The translations under genes and the position numbers were made by a program. Below, piece after piece: positions 47,301-60,376 of a stretch of DNA of 64,000 nt. Every line of letters begins with the position of its first letter. The stretch's first letter is position 1. The DNA lies in contig OX637292.1 in the NCBI GenBank assembly GCA_951799445.1, positions 16,991,296-17,055,295 on the forward strand, read 5' to 3'. The notes beneath the pieces were generated by a model. The model saw nothing but the letters and a program-made list of their open reading frames with translations. It did no database searches and was not told where the DNA came from. The DNA comes from Pseudisothecium myosuroides. Taxonomy: Eukaryota; Streptophyta; Bryopsida; Hypnales; Lembophyllaceae.

Positions 47301-50300
47301 AAATTTGAATTTTTTTTTTAATTTAAAAACTCAACTTTTGTGTATGTAGATACAATTGAGTTGAGTATTCTGTAAGTTGTGGTTGAATTTTATATAATAT
47401 TCTATTGCATAAAAAATTAAGCTATAATAGTCTTGTAATCTTCTTTTGGTCTGTAGATTGATTCATGGTACGCGTCTTCAAAATATCATTTGAATTAATT
47501 GAACTTGTAATAGGATGTATTATTAAAAGCTAAAACTATATAGAGTTGAATTGAACTTGATTAAATCATAATTAAGTATTTTATAGATTTAAGGTTTGAA
47601 TTGTATATCTTGCCATAAAACTCAGATTCAATGATGTTTGGAACCAAATAAAATAAATTAGGCTGTGAAGCCAATTAGTAATTGAAGAATCGTCATGGTT
47701 CTTTCTTGGTTTCAAGTCTACCATTGGTGCTAGACTTGGTAATAAAATCTAAGTTAAAAGGTGGATTCTTATCAATTTACCAAAGGTCGAGCCATCAAAG
47801 AATATATGTGATAACACTTTCTAAAAGTTTTAAGTCTCTTTATCTACAAATCTTTAGGAATTATATAAGAATAAAATAATTATTAAGGTGAATGTTTTGA
47901 AAATTGTTGAATTTGCTTTTCAATCCAAACTTCCGGAATAATACCTAGGACTAGATGCAAAAATGACATTATTCATATCAAATGCAAAGTTCTTTAGTCT
48001 TTCATTCCTATTGCATCCTTATATCTTCTATAAGTTACGTCATTATCATTTCTTAAAACTATAGAATTGTGGGTTTTAATGACAAAGAACAAGTGTAGTG
48101 ACCTTTTATATAGAAAGTATGAAAGTGTTTTTTTGGTGGGTTGTAAGAAATAAAAATTTGAATCTTTGTAAAAATCTTTAATACAATGTATTACAGGCTT
48201 TTAGACTGATATTATTGTTGAAAGATTTATTTTAAAACCAACTACAACAATGCAATAAGTATTGTAGAATGTGTTATAAATTTTTTTAACTTCAAATTTG
48301 AAAAATGATTAACTTTCAACTACAATAAACACGGCGACAATATTTTCATTTACATTTTGTATTTGAAGACACAATAGACTAGATAGATACAAACAATAGA
48401 CACAAAAGGTTGGATGTTTGGTAAATATATCCTTCAACCTTTGTTACCTTTTAATTTAAACATTGATGGAATGCATGAATAACTACTTCTCATATGGTGT
48501 CATTCAAGTCATATGAACCACAATCTTGTCTTAATGCCTTAAATATAATTTGTTTGAGAATTCTAAAAGATGATTAAAGGACGGAATCTCATTTTGTGTA
48601 TTGTAAAGATTGAAGGGAAGATAATTTACTAAGACTCATACAAAGATGCAACATCAAAGAGGCTTGAAATTATAAATGAAATTATAATTAAAATATATAA
48701 AATAAAATATTTCAACAATAATATTCTAAAATTCATAATTTTAAATCCTTAATAGCTAGTCAATCTATATGTAACCTGAAAATAGTTTTAAAAAGAGTCC
48801 TAAATGTGAAAATTATGTAAAATCTACAATCACATACATGTAGTATAATAGACATCTACAGAACCAATTTACAATGGTTATAAGAGAATAGATTCTAGTA
48901 AAAAAGTTATATAATTGTGAAATAAAATGAAATAAATTACATAAGGAAATATTATGGAAAGGAAACAAAATTGCATATAAATGCATTTCTACACAAGTAA
49001 ACTAGAACTAAAATTAATTATGTACATCACCTTAAAGAATAAAATTTGTATCTCTCAATAGTTGCAAGTTGCTCTCGAAGTTGTTCTTCAAAACTAAAAC
49101 AAGCATTTGGTGGATCTTTGGCTATATTGCTACAACATTGGCTTCTTTAGAAGGCACATAATTACAAAAGACATAAACCATAATTACCTCTTTATTGTGG
49201 TCTTTGAATGCCGTTGCTATAAATATCCAAATCTACTCAAGCAACCAAATGCAAAGAACTTGAAACAACATGTTTTTTTTGTTGTAGACATACAAATTAG
49301 TAATTAAACACCTATATCTATAAAATTCCATTTATTTCATACAAAACAAAACCAACAATACATTCCAATATAAATGCTACAAAGAAAACCTTTTAAAAAC
49401 AATTGCATGAGTTAATTAGCCTTTTAGATATGTACATGGAGGACAAAGTGCCCCTTTTCTACCATGGAACAAGACCATGGGGCAAAAAAATAAGTATCCA
49501 CTTAGTAATTAACTTGAGCCCCTATGCTTATTGCAATTTCTATCGAAGATTTTCTGAAGGGATCAATGGGCATGGCCCCATTAGGTCTCTCTAGAAAAGC
49601 AAAGGATATGGTTAGGACGAAGAACCCCAAATATTTGTACAAACAAATATTATTATCCATTCATTTTGCTAGGCAATATAGACTAACAACAACTTTGAAA
49701 TTTAGTGTTTTATATTGTTCAAGCTATGTAAATAAACAAATTACACAATACTTTCTAATTTGATTTATGAACCGCACACACTTCTCATGAACACAAGCGT
49801 GTAATGTATGAATCATTGAAAATGGTGTAAATATTTATCAAGCTTGGGCTCTAAAGAACCATGGAGCTGTCCTCCTAGTCTATGTACAATGTCTTTTCTA
49901 GCCGTTTTTTTTTGTGAAATATGAATAATTTATTTACAAACCACAAATTTTAGTATGTGGTTTATTGCCTATAATTAGATCTAGTGTGGAATCAACAAAA
50001 TCTCATAAAATTAATAAAGAAATAAACAAGACATAATCGATAGAAAGCAAAGACAACAACACGTTTGGGCCATCATACTTTTTCTATTAGAATTTCTCTA
50101 GCCAAGGTGTGAACTCTAAATTTTTTTGTACAATAATATTGCAATACAAAACTTCTCATTTTATCAAAAATTGAATGTCAATATTTCTTATAAACTATAT
50201 ACAGATCTACTTCCATGAAGTCTCACATTGAAGATAAATAAAAATTGTTGGTCCAAACCCTATCCCACAAGGAAAACAATTGCCATCTTTTAGTTTTTGA

Positions 50301-50861
50301 GCCACCCTAGCTATCCTCCTCCACTGAGCTTTGTAAGATTTAAACCAAAGGACTAATAAATAAATAAACATCTAAAGTTTTTATTTTATTTTAGCCAAAT
50401 TCTTAAATTCTTCACTCCATTTACCTATACATGATTTGCAGCGACAATCAATTTGAAAAAAATTCCATTGTTTTTCACTCCATAGCCTTGTTCTTGGGTA
50501 GCAAGGGGACAATCTGTCTTCTATATTAGGAAAGTACGATATATAAACCAAATATAGTTCAGTGGCCTTAAGCCAAGCTCAACCAGTTGATCTGGGAAGC
50601 TACGTTAGATCACAAGTGGACAACTTGGCTCCGCACTACCAAGCTCTGTGATAGACACCCCACTAAGTCTGAGAAGTTTCTTTGGAAATTCGACAAAGTG
50701 TGGTTATGGGTTCCCTTCTTTGGTTCCAAGCAAGGCCGGGCCATTGAGTGGAACTTACAAAAAAACCCTTGTGGAAAATTAGAGTAAATCTAGTTGTATA
50801 TTATAGGGTGGGGTGGGGGGTCTCAATTATTGTCTCCAGGGCTCTGCCCTCGGCTTTCGAG
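47301..50861. other. AT-rich desert; short coding-like patch at 50587-50787
   Basis: No gene recognised across 3.5 kb. At 50560-50790 (+) the composition changes to balanced, coding-like sequence with a 66-codon frame beginning IWEATLDHKWTTWLRTTKLC. I recognise no family in it. It could be a fragment of a retroelement or a processed piece of a gene. The rest holds only short, AT-driven frames. Confidence 0.45.
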
Positions 50862-51104
50862 GGTTGCTATTATGTGAGTACAGGAGTGTGAGCCTATGGG
50901 CTTAGAATACTACACATCTATGTTATAGGTGTATATATTATAGAAACAGTCTATAATTATAGGGTATATATATTACAAATACCTATATTATAGGTGTTTA
51001 TGATACATACACCTTCTATAGTGTGTGGTGTCTATATTATAGGTACTTATATTGTAGGTTCAATGCTCACAAGCTTGCATTCTTGGGCTCACATACTAGC
51101 AACG
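50862..51104. mobile_element. MITE-like element, pair member B
   Basis: Starts GGGTTGCTATTATGTGAG and ends GGCTCACATACTAGCAACG. The ends are inverted repeats (GTTGCTA..ATGTGAG). The interior repeats 'TATATTATAGGTGTTTATGA' and 'CTATATTATAGGTACTTATA' phrases, as in 42003-42236. 243 bp, no coding. Confidence 0.65.
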
Positions 51105-51970
51105 TTGTTCAGCTTTCCACCATTTGTTCTTAGTCTTAATCTTGGAATAAACTCTGGGTTTCAAAAAAAATAAAATTCAAATATAGTTTGTTTTAAAGAA
51201 CTTCTTGATTTTGGAAGATGATATTGATTTTATTTTGTGGGAAAAATTGGAACCTTATTAAATATTATTCTGCACAAGATTTGCACAAGATTTGCGCAAG
51301 ATTTGAGTCTTTGTTTAAATATCACAAGTGTACAAAAAGAAGTAAATTTTCTCATCAACATAGATGTCTTTCACTAAAACAAAGATAGTGGTTTTCATAG
51401 GAGCTACAAAATGGCATGTCTTTCATGACTTCAAATGCCCTTGATACCAGAATCAATGTAATACTCATTCAATCATTCATTCATTGAATCATTTTGCCAT
51501 AAAAGTAAGCATAAGGTTTAAACCACCAAGATTGGCTATACAACTTCAAGATGGAAAGCAAGGCATTCATCAAGAAAGTAAAACCTCAAAAAGAGTCCAA
51601 ATAAGCATCTAAGCATGGTTCCTATCTAGATGGATCATGTTTGCAATTGACAAGACTATAGATTCTCTTGGCACATATTTTTTGGACAATGATGAGTAAA
51701 CTATGAATTTTCAAAGTGTTGATTATAGGTGTACCCAATATCAACCCTAGGCTCTTATACTCTGAAGGTGCACAGTTGCACACTTTTCAGCAAGAATCCG
51801 AATATGCAATCAGGGTCGGAATTAGGTGTTCAGCCAAAATCTGTTGGTGTGTCACACAAAGTCACTACAGGCAGTACCTGTAGTAACATCAAGTATAAGA
51901 AAATGTAACAAATGTTTACCCGGCGAGGATAAACAAGAGGCAATACGCTGGTCCGACTGTGTTCACTCAA
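51105..51970. other. Downstream of the lyase gene, nothing recognised
   Basis: AT-rich; the part just below 51971 should hold the 3' UTR and poly(A) site of the lyase gene, but no clear signal fixes its end. Confidence 0.45.
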
Positions 51971-54900
51971 TCATTCCAAAATGACTTGAATGCGATCTCC
52001 AGCCGGGTCATTAAAATCCGCAAGAATCGATCCGCTTTCAGGTTTACTACCCAAGTCGATTTGAGCTTTCTCGAGGATTTGCCGAAGATCCAAACCTGCA
52101 ACAGCTTTACAAGTGTTGAAACCGTGCATCAGTATACTGTTGTGAAGGTCTACCTTAGGAGAAAGAAACTTGTCTCTCAGACATGATTCTCCAAGTCAAT
52201 AATCCAACTCTAAAAAATCGATGCACACATTGTTCTTTGCTCAGAATGCATTGTCATTGAAAAACCGTTCAGGAGAAATTGATGGTATAAATTCGTGTTA
52301 AGGGCATAAAGCTTCAATGTAAACGATTAAGTACCTGATTTATCACATCTTTCATGGACCAACCCCCGACTCTCGACTCCCAACACTACTTTACTTCAAA
52401 ATGTTCTTAAAAAAACACATGGTAAAACTAGATGTGATAAATCAGAAATACGATAAACTAGAAACTGAACTTCAGGAGAGGTTGGTGTTTTCTGCAATCT
52501 GGAAATGGGATGGAAGGAAGCCAGGATATTTACCTGGAATGGTATTTGAAAGGCCTTCTATAAACCCAGCCTGCAAGGAAAATTAATTAATTTAGACATC
52601 CTGATGCAGAGATTGTCCCCCATCAAAGGATGGTTTAAAACAAACAACTATACTTAGATTCAAAGCACGTCATGCGTTGGATAAAAGAGCTCATCACCCA
52701 ACGAACCTTATAGGAAGCCATCATGTGGGAAGTCTTCAAGCCAATTTTCGGTCACAACTTAAATATTGAGATGATAGCTCAAATGATTCAATAGTAACGT
52801 ACTCATCAAATCCACATCATTGCATTCAGAGTCACGAATCACTACAGTTAAGCGCAAGGGAAATACCGAAAGTGCAATAACTCACCGGTATTTGGATGTC
52901 AAGTTTAGATGCGCCGTCTTTGCCAGTAACTTTGACACGGAGCGTACGTGACCACATTCCATCGAAGGGGCTGCGCTTGCTTCTTGGACTAAGGCTTTCA
53001 ACAACATCTGCTACCCCAGAACTGCTTTCTCCACCTTGTATCACTTCTGGAACAACAGCAGTAGTTTGCTCATTACTTGGTCCCACTGATGAATTTGCTG
53101 GAATAACAAAAGCATTTGCAGGCCAATCAGTATGTAAGACGAGAGAAGACCAGAGGAACATTGTTAAGAATGGTGTCATAATTGTCTTCGTCTCTATTTG
53201 ACAATAGTCCGCACTACGTGGCCATTTCAGGTCAATTCAGGTGGTGCGGCAATAGAAAAATAGAAAAAACAACCAATGACACGAATGACATGGCGCCATT
53301 ATAGAATTTTCCGCTTCTGTAGGATGCACAAGAAGGGCGTACGTCAGTTTTGAAGACTCCTGTCCGCACCAAAAGTGTGGCATGTGCAGGACCGTTGAGT
53401 CTACCGTTACCCTTCAGACCTCCCTTCGCATTGTTGAAGACTAATTAAATTTATACAGCCTAACCCTTAAAACTTCACTACTTTGATTAGGACAGTGGCA
53501 GAAACCTTCGAGTGGAGGTACACACTCCAGATGATAAATTTGTTCTTAACCTGGCATGCGGATGTAGGATGAACTTGTGGTCGAAGGGCCAGTCGAAGAG
53601 TCAGTCGAGTAGCGAGCCTCCTCCTCATAATACTTTGGAAACCCAACAATGTCTTTGACGGCTTCAAAAGAGGGCAATGCACTCGGAGGTGGAAGACGTC
53701 CACTCTTCAATGCTACCAGTGCATCCTGCCAGAGAAATACACAAGTAAATAGTTCTAAATTTTAGATATTAATTCTGACCTTGGCATCAAAATCCCTGAG
53801 ATAGACTACTATATAGCTTGCGATTGACTCACTTCATAGAAGTAGCTTTATAAGTTAAGAGGATAAGACTGAAGACCCTGGAAGGTTACATAATTATTTG
53901 GCTCACTGAGTGCAATGTTTGCTGAGTAAATACCTGCATTGCACGGATGGAGACTCCGACTAAAGAGAGTGGATACACAACAATTTTGAATCCAATATCT
54001 TCAAGCTCTAAAGGAGATAATATAGGTGTTTTGCCACCTCCTTCCAGCATATTGGCCTGCACAACAAAAAATGGACTGAATTGGTGCGAAAAAAGCGGCC
54101 TGTACGCAACAAAGTTATAGACGTGCTACCTAGGAGGAGAAAGCGTACAGATTCTTCAGAAGTAATGAGAAATCGGGCACTAAAACCGTAACAAGCAGAA
54201 TTAATGAGAAGAGCACTATCTATAGACTTATAGACATGCAGATGCGTCAGCAATTGATAGACAGGGTTCCCACATAAGAAACTGGACCATAAGTTAACAG
54301 TGTGCCACAAAGATGCCACAAAGAAACAGTACCATTTTGGGCACTCCGGGAGCAACTTTGCAGAACGCTCGCATCTCACCCTGAGATGCCAAAGCATCAA
54401 TGAATAGAACATCAGCACCAGCGTCCGCAAATGCTTGCACTCGCCAGAGAGCCTCCTCTGTGGACACTGCTTGGCGGGCATCACTGCGGGCCACGATGAC
54501 GATGTCAGATCCTGCCTCTTTTCGTGCATCCACAGCTGCACGAATCCTCATCACTGCTTCTTCTCTAGAGACCACATTTCGACCTCTCGTGTGACCGCAG
54601 GCCTTAGGTGAGACCTGCTCGCCCACTCATGATGATCAATCCCCACAAATTCCACTCATACGGCGCTACCTTGTAAGGGTTTCCACGACTCAAATTAACA
54701 CAAAACATTGTTCGTGCATCTCAAAATCTGTGACCCAAACACAGAAGGCCAAAGGCCAAACATGAACTGCTCTAGTAACAAGATTGAAATTCATTAGCCA
54801 AAAAATTCAATGATACCTGATCCTCAAGAAGAAGCCCGGCAAATCCAGCCTGAATGTAGCCTTGCACTGTTCGTTTCACATTAAGAGCGTTCCCATATCC

Positions 54901-56947
54901 TGTATCTGCATCTCCGATGACAGGAAACTTCACTGCAGCGTTGATCATGCGACCTTGGTCGACCATTTCTCCAAAAGATATGAGACCTGCATCTGGCGAT
55001 GCCAATCTCGCGGCTGACACTGCAAAACCTGGAATCCGAAATTCAAATGCTCTCAGATTAGCAGTCCTTTTTGATCGGAAATTCAGAACAATCAACAACC
55101 GCAAGCTCTGCACTCAAGATCTTCTTAAGACCAGAGAGTAATTAGTAAGGGTTAATATGGAAATTGTTCAATGAACAGGTATGTCACCAGATCCAAGAAG
55201 AATTTGTAGTTCTTCTCATCCATTGATGAAATTTACTCAATTTCCGATACAGTGAAGGTTGTAGGGCAAAGTGACTCATTTTTATTCAATGGAACAGAGA
55301 AGATACTGAAAAGTTTCAAAAAGTCATAGCAAGCAACTCCGAACGATGTATCTTCTAAACTCTCCTAGGATAAAAGTAAAACTCTACGAAGAGACTGAGG
55401 TATTACCGCTCATGAATGAGAAGTCAAATCCAGCCTTCTCCACCAGGCTCGCACTCAAGGCATCATAGCACGCCGGCGCTTGGTAAATCCCTGGCTGCTC
55501 CAACAGTCTTCGCAACGTCGAAGCTCGCGATTCTGATGCTGGAATACCACCCTTCCCCGAGCCGGCCATCACAGCCACCGGCATTTGGTACCGCTCCCTT
55601 GATACATTTCGACCTGTCTGAAATCAATTCCATACAATAATTGGAATCCGTAAGAAACAAGATACGGAGTACATATCACGAGTTAGGCTGTTTCATGCCT
55701 TAGTTACTGGAAAACGGAAAGTTCCAGTTCTAACAATTATTCAATTGCCTTACGCTGCGTTTCTTTCGATTCTTCTTTTAAAGATTCTGTTATGAAGCTC
55801 TAAGTACACATATAAAAATAGAGAACACTATTCAAAAAAACTCAAAATGTGGCTGAATTAGAAATCAGATAAAGAAAATATTCCGTTTTCCCGTAAACGA
55901 AGTTTCAAGCCTTGGAACCAATCTAGAAAGTACTATTGTTTGCAATGAAGTTTCTTTCATTTGTGTCAAAAGAATAAAATAAAAAAAGTCTAGAACATGC
56001 TAAATCGTCACCAGATCAATTCAATTCAAACAAGGAATTTGTTCCGACTCAGCTAAATTATCACGCACCTACACTAACCCTCTGGAAATTCGGATACCAG
56101 CGCCAAGACCGAAAACCTTCTATAAAACTCTTGATTAATCTCTTTCCCCCCTAGTCTCATGAGCACCGTTCAACTTATGCCTCTCTGTCTGTCGGGATCC
56201 AGAGCGAAGCCCGAGGTATTTAATTTGGACACCCCTGGATGCGCCATGCCATAAACTAATTGAGAAAGGAGACGAAGCCGTGAGCTGCTGCAACAAGAAT
56301 TTTCACTCGATCTTCAAGCTCTCGACTGAAAACCTAAACAACACTCACAGGCATCGACCTCTACCAGTAGTGAAGCGCTAATCAAGTGATTGGAAAATTC
56401 CATCTAATTGCGCCAACTGCCAATGTGTGAAGCTCCAAAATCTTTCAAAATACTAATTCTGAGAATGTAAATTACCTCGACACCAGAAATCTACAGCTAG
56501 AGATCATCTACAATAAAACACTTGTAGCATTTGCACATGGCATCCTTACAGTGCATTCCTTGGAGCATTGGAATCCTCTTCGATTCACTAACAAGAATTT
56601 TCCAATAATCTGACCATTGTCATAATAATAAGTAAGCGCAGCAGATAAAAAGTGGCAATTACGTGTAACTTATTCAAACATCAGTCCAACTGTACAAATC
56701 AGATCGGGCGCAACAAAACTCTCAGAGCAAACACAAGTGCATTACCTCTCCACTCAACCACATCACTCACCAATTTGGAAGGAGACAAGCCGAGCACGCT
56801 CCTCCTGGCCCCGCCGCATCCATTTCCCAAGCTCCCGTGAAATCCAGCAGTGAAAGGTGCGGAAAACTTCACCGGCGATGGAACAGAGCGCTGGCCGAGT
56901 ATCAGCGTTGGCGCAGGCCCGCTGTGCCTTGCAATGGCGATGTCCAT
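51971..56947 (-). CDS. Isocitrate lyase/PEP mutase-family lyase, plastid-type
   Basis: Member of the ICL/PEP mutase superfamily, of the plant type often annotated 'carboxyvinyl-carboxyphosphonate phosphorylmutase, chloroplastic'. Characterised relatives (2-methylisocitrate lyase, petal death protein) cleave C-C bonds of malate-like acids. Exons: 56947-56746, 55613-55407, 55028-54817, 54614-54333, 54056-53934, 53725-53551, 53097-52886, 52570-52534, 52369-52335, 52153-51971; 555 codons. Residues 1-70 are Ser/Ala/Arg/Gly-rich with few acids, like a transit peptide. Substrate motif GDADTGYGNA (175-184) carries metal-binding Asp; catalytic loop EDQVSPKACGH (205-215) has C213, so a lyase rather than a phosphonomutase. 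Exons 7-10 (about 401-555) add a Ser-rich linker and a tail ending DFNDPAGDRIQVILE that bacterial enzymes lack. Exons 8 and 9 are only 37 and 35 bp; exon 9 is inferred from phase and splice sites and is the least certain. Substrate unknown. Confidence 0.88.
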
Positions 56948-57176
56948 AGGCAGAGAATCCTGCGAATCAATGTGCCGAAATCTGAAATCAATGGGAGAGC
57001 GGAATTCAAAGGGGCGCACACATGAAGCAATTTGGCGCGCCACCTCCGTCAGGAAGTGAAAGCTTCAAATGGCCAATAAGCTTACTGTTCGAGGCGCGAG
57101 GGAGAACTGACCCAAAGTAAATTAGGGTATGTTTGCACTTGGTGTTAAGGGGTGACGTTTGCTATGTGAATTTGGT
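56948..57176. promoter_or_regulatory. Upstream region of the lyase gene
   Basis: The frame of exon 1 stays open upstream to 57043 but has no ATG there (a GTG only), so translation should begin at the ATG at 56947-56945. The 5' UTR and core promoter must lie here, before the TTAA/CCCCTAAA motif at 57177. No TATA box is obvious. Confidence 0.4.
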
Positions 57177-57188
57177 TTAACCCCTAAA
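57177..57188. mobile_element. Single TTAA-CCCCTAAA end
   Basis: TTAACCCCTAAA at 57177-57188 has the target site and first eight bases of the terminal repeat seen in the MITEs. No partner end is found before the window edge. It could be the 3'-side end of the minus-strand piggyBac copy at 60377-63886, which would place the hairpin array inside that element. Weak on its own. Confidence 0.35.
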
Positions 57189-58126
57189 TACAACTTGACA
57201 TTGTGCATACTAAGAGAATACTTTCATAGCAAAAAGGTGAATTTAGGGTTGAAATTTTTTTCAGGTGTTCTTGGTAAGATTGTTGATCTCTGGATTTTAT
57301 TTTGAGAATTTTGTGAAAGATACATCATCTTCAAAGAATTCAAAATACGGTGAAATTGATGAAAATGCAGAGTATATTGGACTTATCAGGTAGCCAAATG
57401 TACGAGCATGGTCCAATTTTTTTGGGGTTGGTGTCAATAAGAAGCAAATGCTTCTGTGACTTTGAAAATCCATAAGGTGATACTCAAGAAGCTATCTAAA
57501 ATTTCAGAGAATTTTTTGTATGGAATTAGTAGGTCGGAGGAAAAAAATTTGGTATACACCGCATCTGACACACTTCACGCATGCAGAGGAAGCACAGTGG
57601 AATGCACAGGAAGCACATTGAATGAGAGGACAAGGTCCAATTTGTACTCAATAGCGACGTGTGTGAGTGATGCCGGTCACATACCACCGCCTCAAAGGGT
57701 TCTCAAGCATATTTTAAGCGTTTCAGCTGAAGCTCACCATGTTCAGCTGGCCTTCACAAACGACAGTTACTCCTCCACTGTTAGCAAGGATGGAACCGTG
57801 GTCAAAAAACACGTCTCTAAAATTGGGTTGGTATGCATAAGAACTCACAGACCTTCAAGATCTTCTGAAGTCACACAAACAAGGTTATGGTCTTGAACCA
57901 CAGAAAGTTAAAAAATAAAATGTATAATACTTTACGTGTATTGCTTATATTTTCTGTGTATTATATTATTTTTGTGTATTCATTTTACTTTTTGTGTACT
58001 ACTTTTATTTTTTTAGCGTTGTATTATATAATAAAAATTGGATTTACTTTTTGTATATGACTATTAATCTTTTGCACTCTAATTATTGTACAAATAAAAT
58101 ATTTTCTTTCATTTGAGTTTTTATAT
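57189..58126. other. Intergenic with an unrecognised 146-codon frame
   Basis: An open frame at 57456-57896 (+) has balanced codon use in its second half but no motif I recognise. The flanking AT-rich sequence gives no support for splicing. Real, relic and chance are all possible. Confidence 0.35.
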
Positions 58127-59690
58127 TTTCATGCATATAGGTGCCTAATATAATAACACATGTACTTGCAAAGTTTTAGCAAATTTCAACCGCCCATGCA
58201 AAAGTTGTAGCAAATTTGCTCGCTTGTGACTAATGTGACTAACCCCCCCAAGGGGGGTTAGTCACATTAGTCACAGTCGAACAAAATCTCCCAAAATACT
58301 TGCCTTCTGTATTTGAAAATCGTGCAAAAACTTCCCAATAGTTGCAACCAATCCTAAACAAGCATCCTATCTTCTAAAATTGGACAAGTCACCTCCAATT
58401 CCAATTTATATTTGAATTAGGGGTGAAAAGAATTAAAAAATTGCGAAAAATTGAAAAAGTGTCCAATGCTCACACAAATTGGCATGTAGGTGCCTCATAT
58501 AGTAACACACATATTTGCAAGGTTTCAACAAATTCCAACCACCCATGCAAAAGTTGTAGCAAATTTGCTCGACTGTGACTAATGTGACTAACCCCCCCAA
58601 GGGGGGGTTAGTCACATTAGTCACAGTCGAGCAAATCTCCCAAAATACTTGCCTTCTGTATTTGAAAATTGTGCAAAAACTTCCCAATAGTTGCAACCAA
58701 CCCTAAACAAGCATTCTATCTTCTAAAATTGAACAAGTCACCTCGAATTCCAATTTATATTTGAATTAGGGATGCAAAGAATTAAAAAATTGCGAAAAAT
58801 TGAAAAAGTGTCCAATGCTCACACAAATTGGCATGTAGGAGCCTAATAGAGTAACACACATATTTGCAAAGTTTCAACAAATTCCAACCACCCATGCAAA
58901 AGTTGTAGCAAATTTACTTGACTGTGACTAATGTGACTAACCCCCCCAAGGGGGGGTTAGTCACATTAGTCACAGTCGAACAAAATCTCCCAAGATACTT
59001 GCCTTCTGTATTTGAAAATTGTGCAAAAACTTCCCAATAGTTGCAACCAATCCTAAACAAGCATCCTATCTTTTAAAATTGGACAAGTCACCTCCAATTC
59101 CTATTTATATTTGAATTAGGGATGAAAAGAATTAAAAAATTGCGAAAAATTGAAAAAGTGTCCAAAACTCACACAAATTGGCATGTAGGTGCCTAATAGA
59201 GTAACACACATATTTGCAAAGTTTCAACAAATTCCAACCACCCATGCAAAAGTTGTAGCAAATTTACTTGACTGTGACTAATGTGACTAACCCCCCCAAG
59301 GGAGGTTAGTCACATTAGTCACAGTCAAACAAAATCTCCCAAAATACTTGCCTTCTGTATTTGAAAATTGTGCAAAAACTTCCCAATAGTTGCAACCAAC
59401 CCTAATCAAGCATCCAATCTTCTAAAATTGGACAAGTCACCTCCAATTCCAATTTATATTTGAATTAGGGGTGAAAAGAATTAAGAAATTGCGAAAAAAT
59501 TGAAAAAGTGTCCAATGCTCACACAAATTGGCATGTAGGTGCCTCATATAGTAACACACATATTTGCAAGGTTTCAACAAATTCCAACCACCCATGCAAA
59601 AGTTGTAGCAAATTTGCTCGACTGTGACTAATGTGACTAACCCCCCTTCAGGGGGGTTAGTTACATTAGTTACATTTGAGGAAAGCTACC
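58127..59690. repeat. Tandem array of about 350-bp units, each with a palindrome
   Basis: Five palindromes lie at start-to-start distances of 348, 349, 350 and 350 bp (TGTGACTAATGTGACTAACC at 58226, 58574, 58923, 59273, 59623). The whole unit is conserved between them, including CATGTAGGTGCCTAATA, 'TTCTGTATTTGAAAATTGTG' and 'CACACAAATTGG'. Copy 2 is a perfect palindrome with 36-bp arms (58563-58598 and 58601-58636) around a 2-bp centre. Copies 1, 3 and 4 are nearly as good, and copy 5 has a drifted right arm (TTACATTAGTTACATTTGA). No coding. Confidence 0.95.
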
Positions 59691-60376
59691 ACAACTCTTG
59701 AGTGTTTTTTTTCCAGGGTCAATACGAGCAATGTAAGAGACTTGGATTGTGTGATGGTTTTGGACACAAATATTGTTGGTATGATGACTTTGTTACATGA
59801 GATCAGCAGAGAATGATGTTGTTTGACATTTGACGCTCTTTGTATGTGTGTTTTGGATATTTCTTGCTAAGGAGCATTGTGCAACTTTACAAATCTACCT
59901 CCTAGCTAAAATGAATGACTAAATTGAACAAAAGAAAGATAATAACTTTCACAAGGAAATACATGATGCCCCATTGTGTTTTAAAAAAAAATTGTTTATG
60001 TAGAAAAGTCTTTACTGTTAGTGTCTATCAAGATTCACGTCTTGCCTGCACTCTCCTTACAAAATGGATAAGTGACTTACATCAAGTATAGAGCCTATAT
60101 GCTGCACCATAGAGGAACTTACAAGCACTAGAACAAACTATAACAAACTGACACTGTAAACATGTAGATGCCGTAATAAAATTGCTGTGATCACTCAGAA
60201 GTTCACATGATCTTGAAGTCAACAAGTATGCCGAATGCTAGGTTGGGGTATCATTGTGAAGAAGCTGCGTTCAGGGTTTTTTGCTGGAGAGCCCTTGATT
60301 TGCATCCGAGTCATCCCTTCTACCTTCTGCAGACAGCAAACAAGAATCTGAAGTTGGACTACATCAATTGAAAGGT
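59691..60376. other. Between hairpin array and transposase, nothing recognised
   Basis: Presumed 3' flank of the minus-strand transposase gene. No TTAA with a matching terminal repeat was found here, so the element's end is not in this stretch. Confidence 0.45.

Noticed and set aside
55463..55660. Alternative acceptor 6 bp upstream of lyase exon 2 (TTTCAG before ACAG)
   Set aside because: Using it shifts the frame away from the conserved RYQMPVAVMAGSGKGG reading. The acceptor at 55614/55613 keeps the frame.
56948..57043. Upstream GTG start extending the lyase by 32 residues
   Set aside because: Eukaryotic nuclear genes start at ATG. The first in-frame ATG is at 56947 and is followed by a transit-peptide-like sequence.
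58226..58280. Rho-independent terminators (G+C-rich hairpins)
   Set aside because: The hairpins recur at a fixed 350-bp period as part of a tandem unit, have no downstream U-tract logic, and the genome is nuclear.
58127..59690. CRISPR-like array of palindromic repeats
   Set aside because: The units are about 350 bp and conserved throughout, not short repeats with unique spacers. The surroundings are a spliced plant genome, and there are no cas genes.
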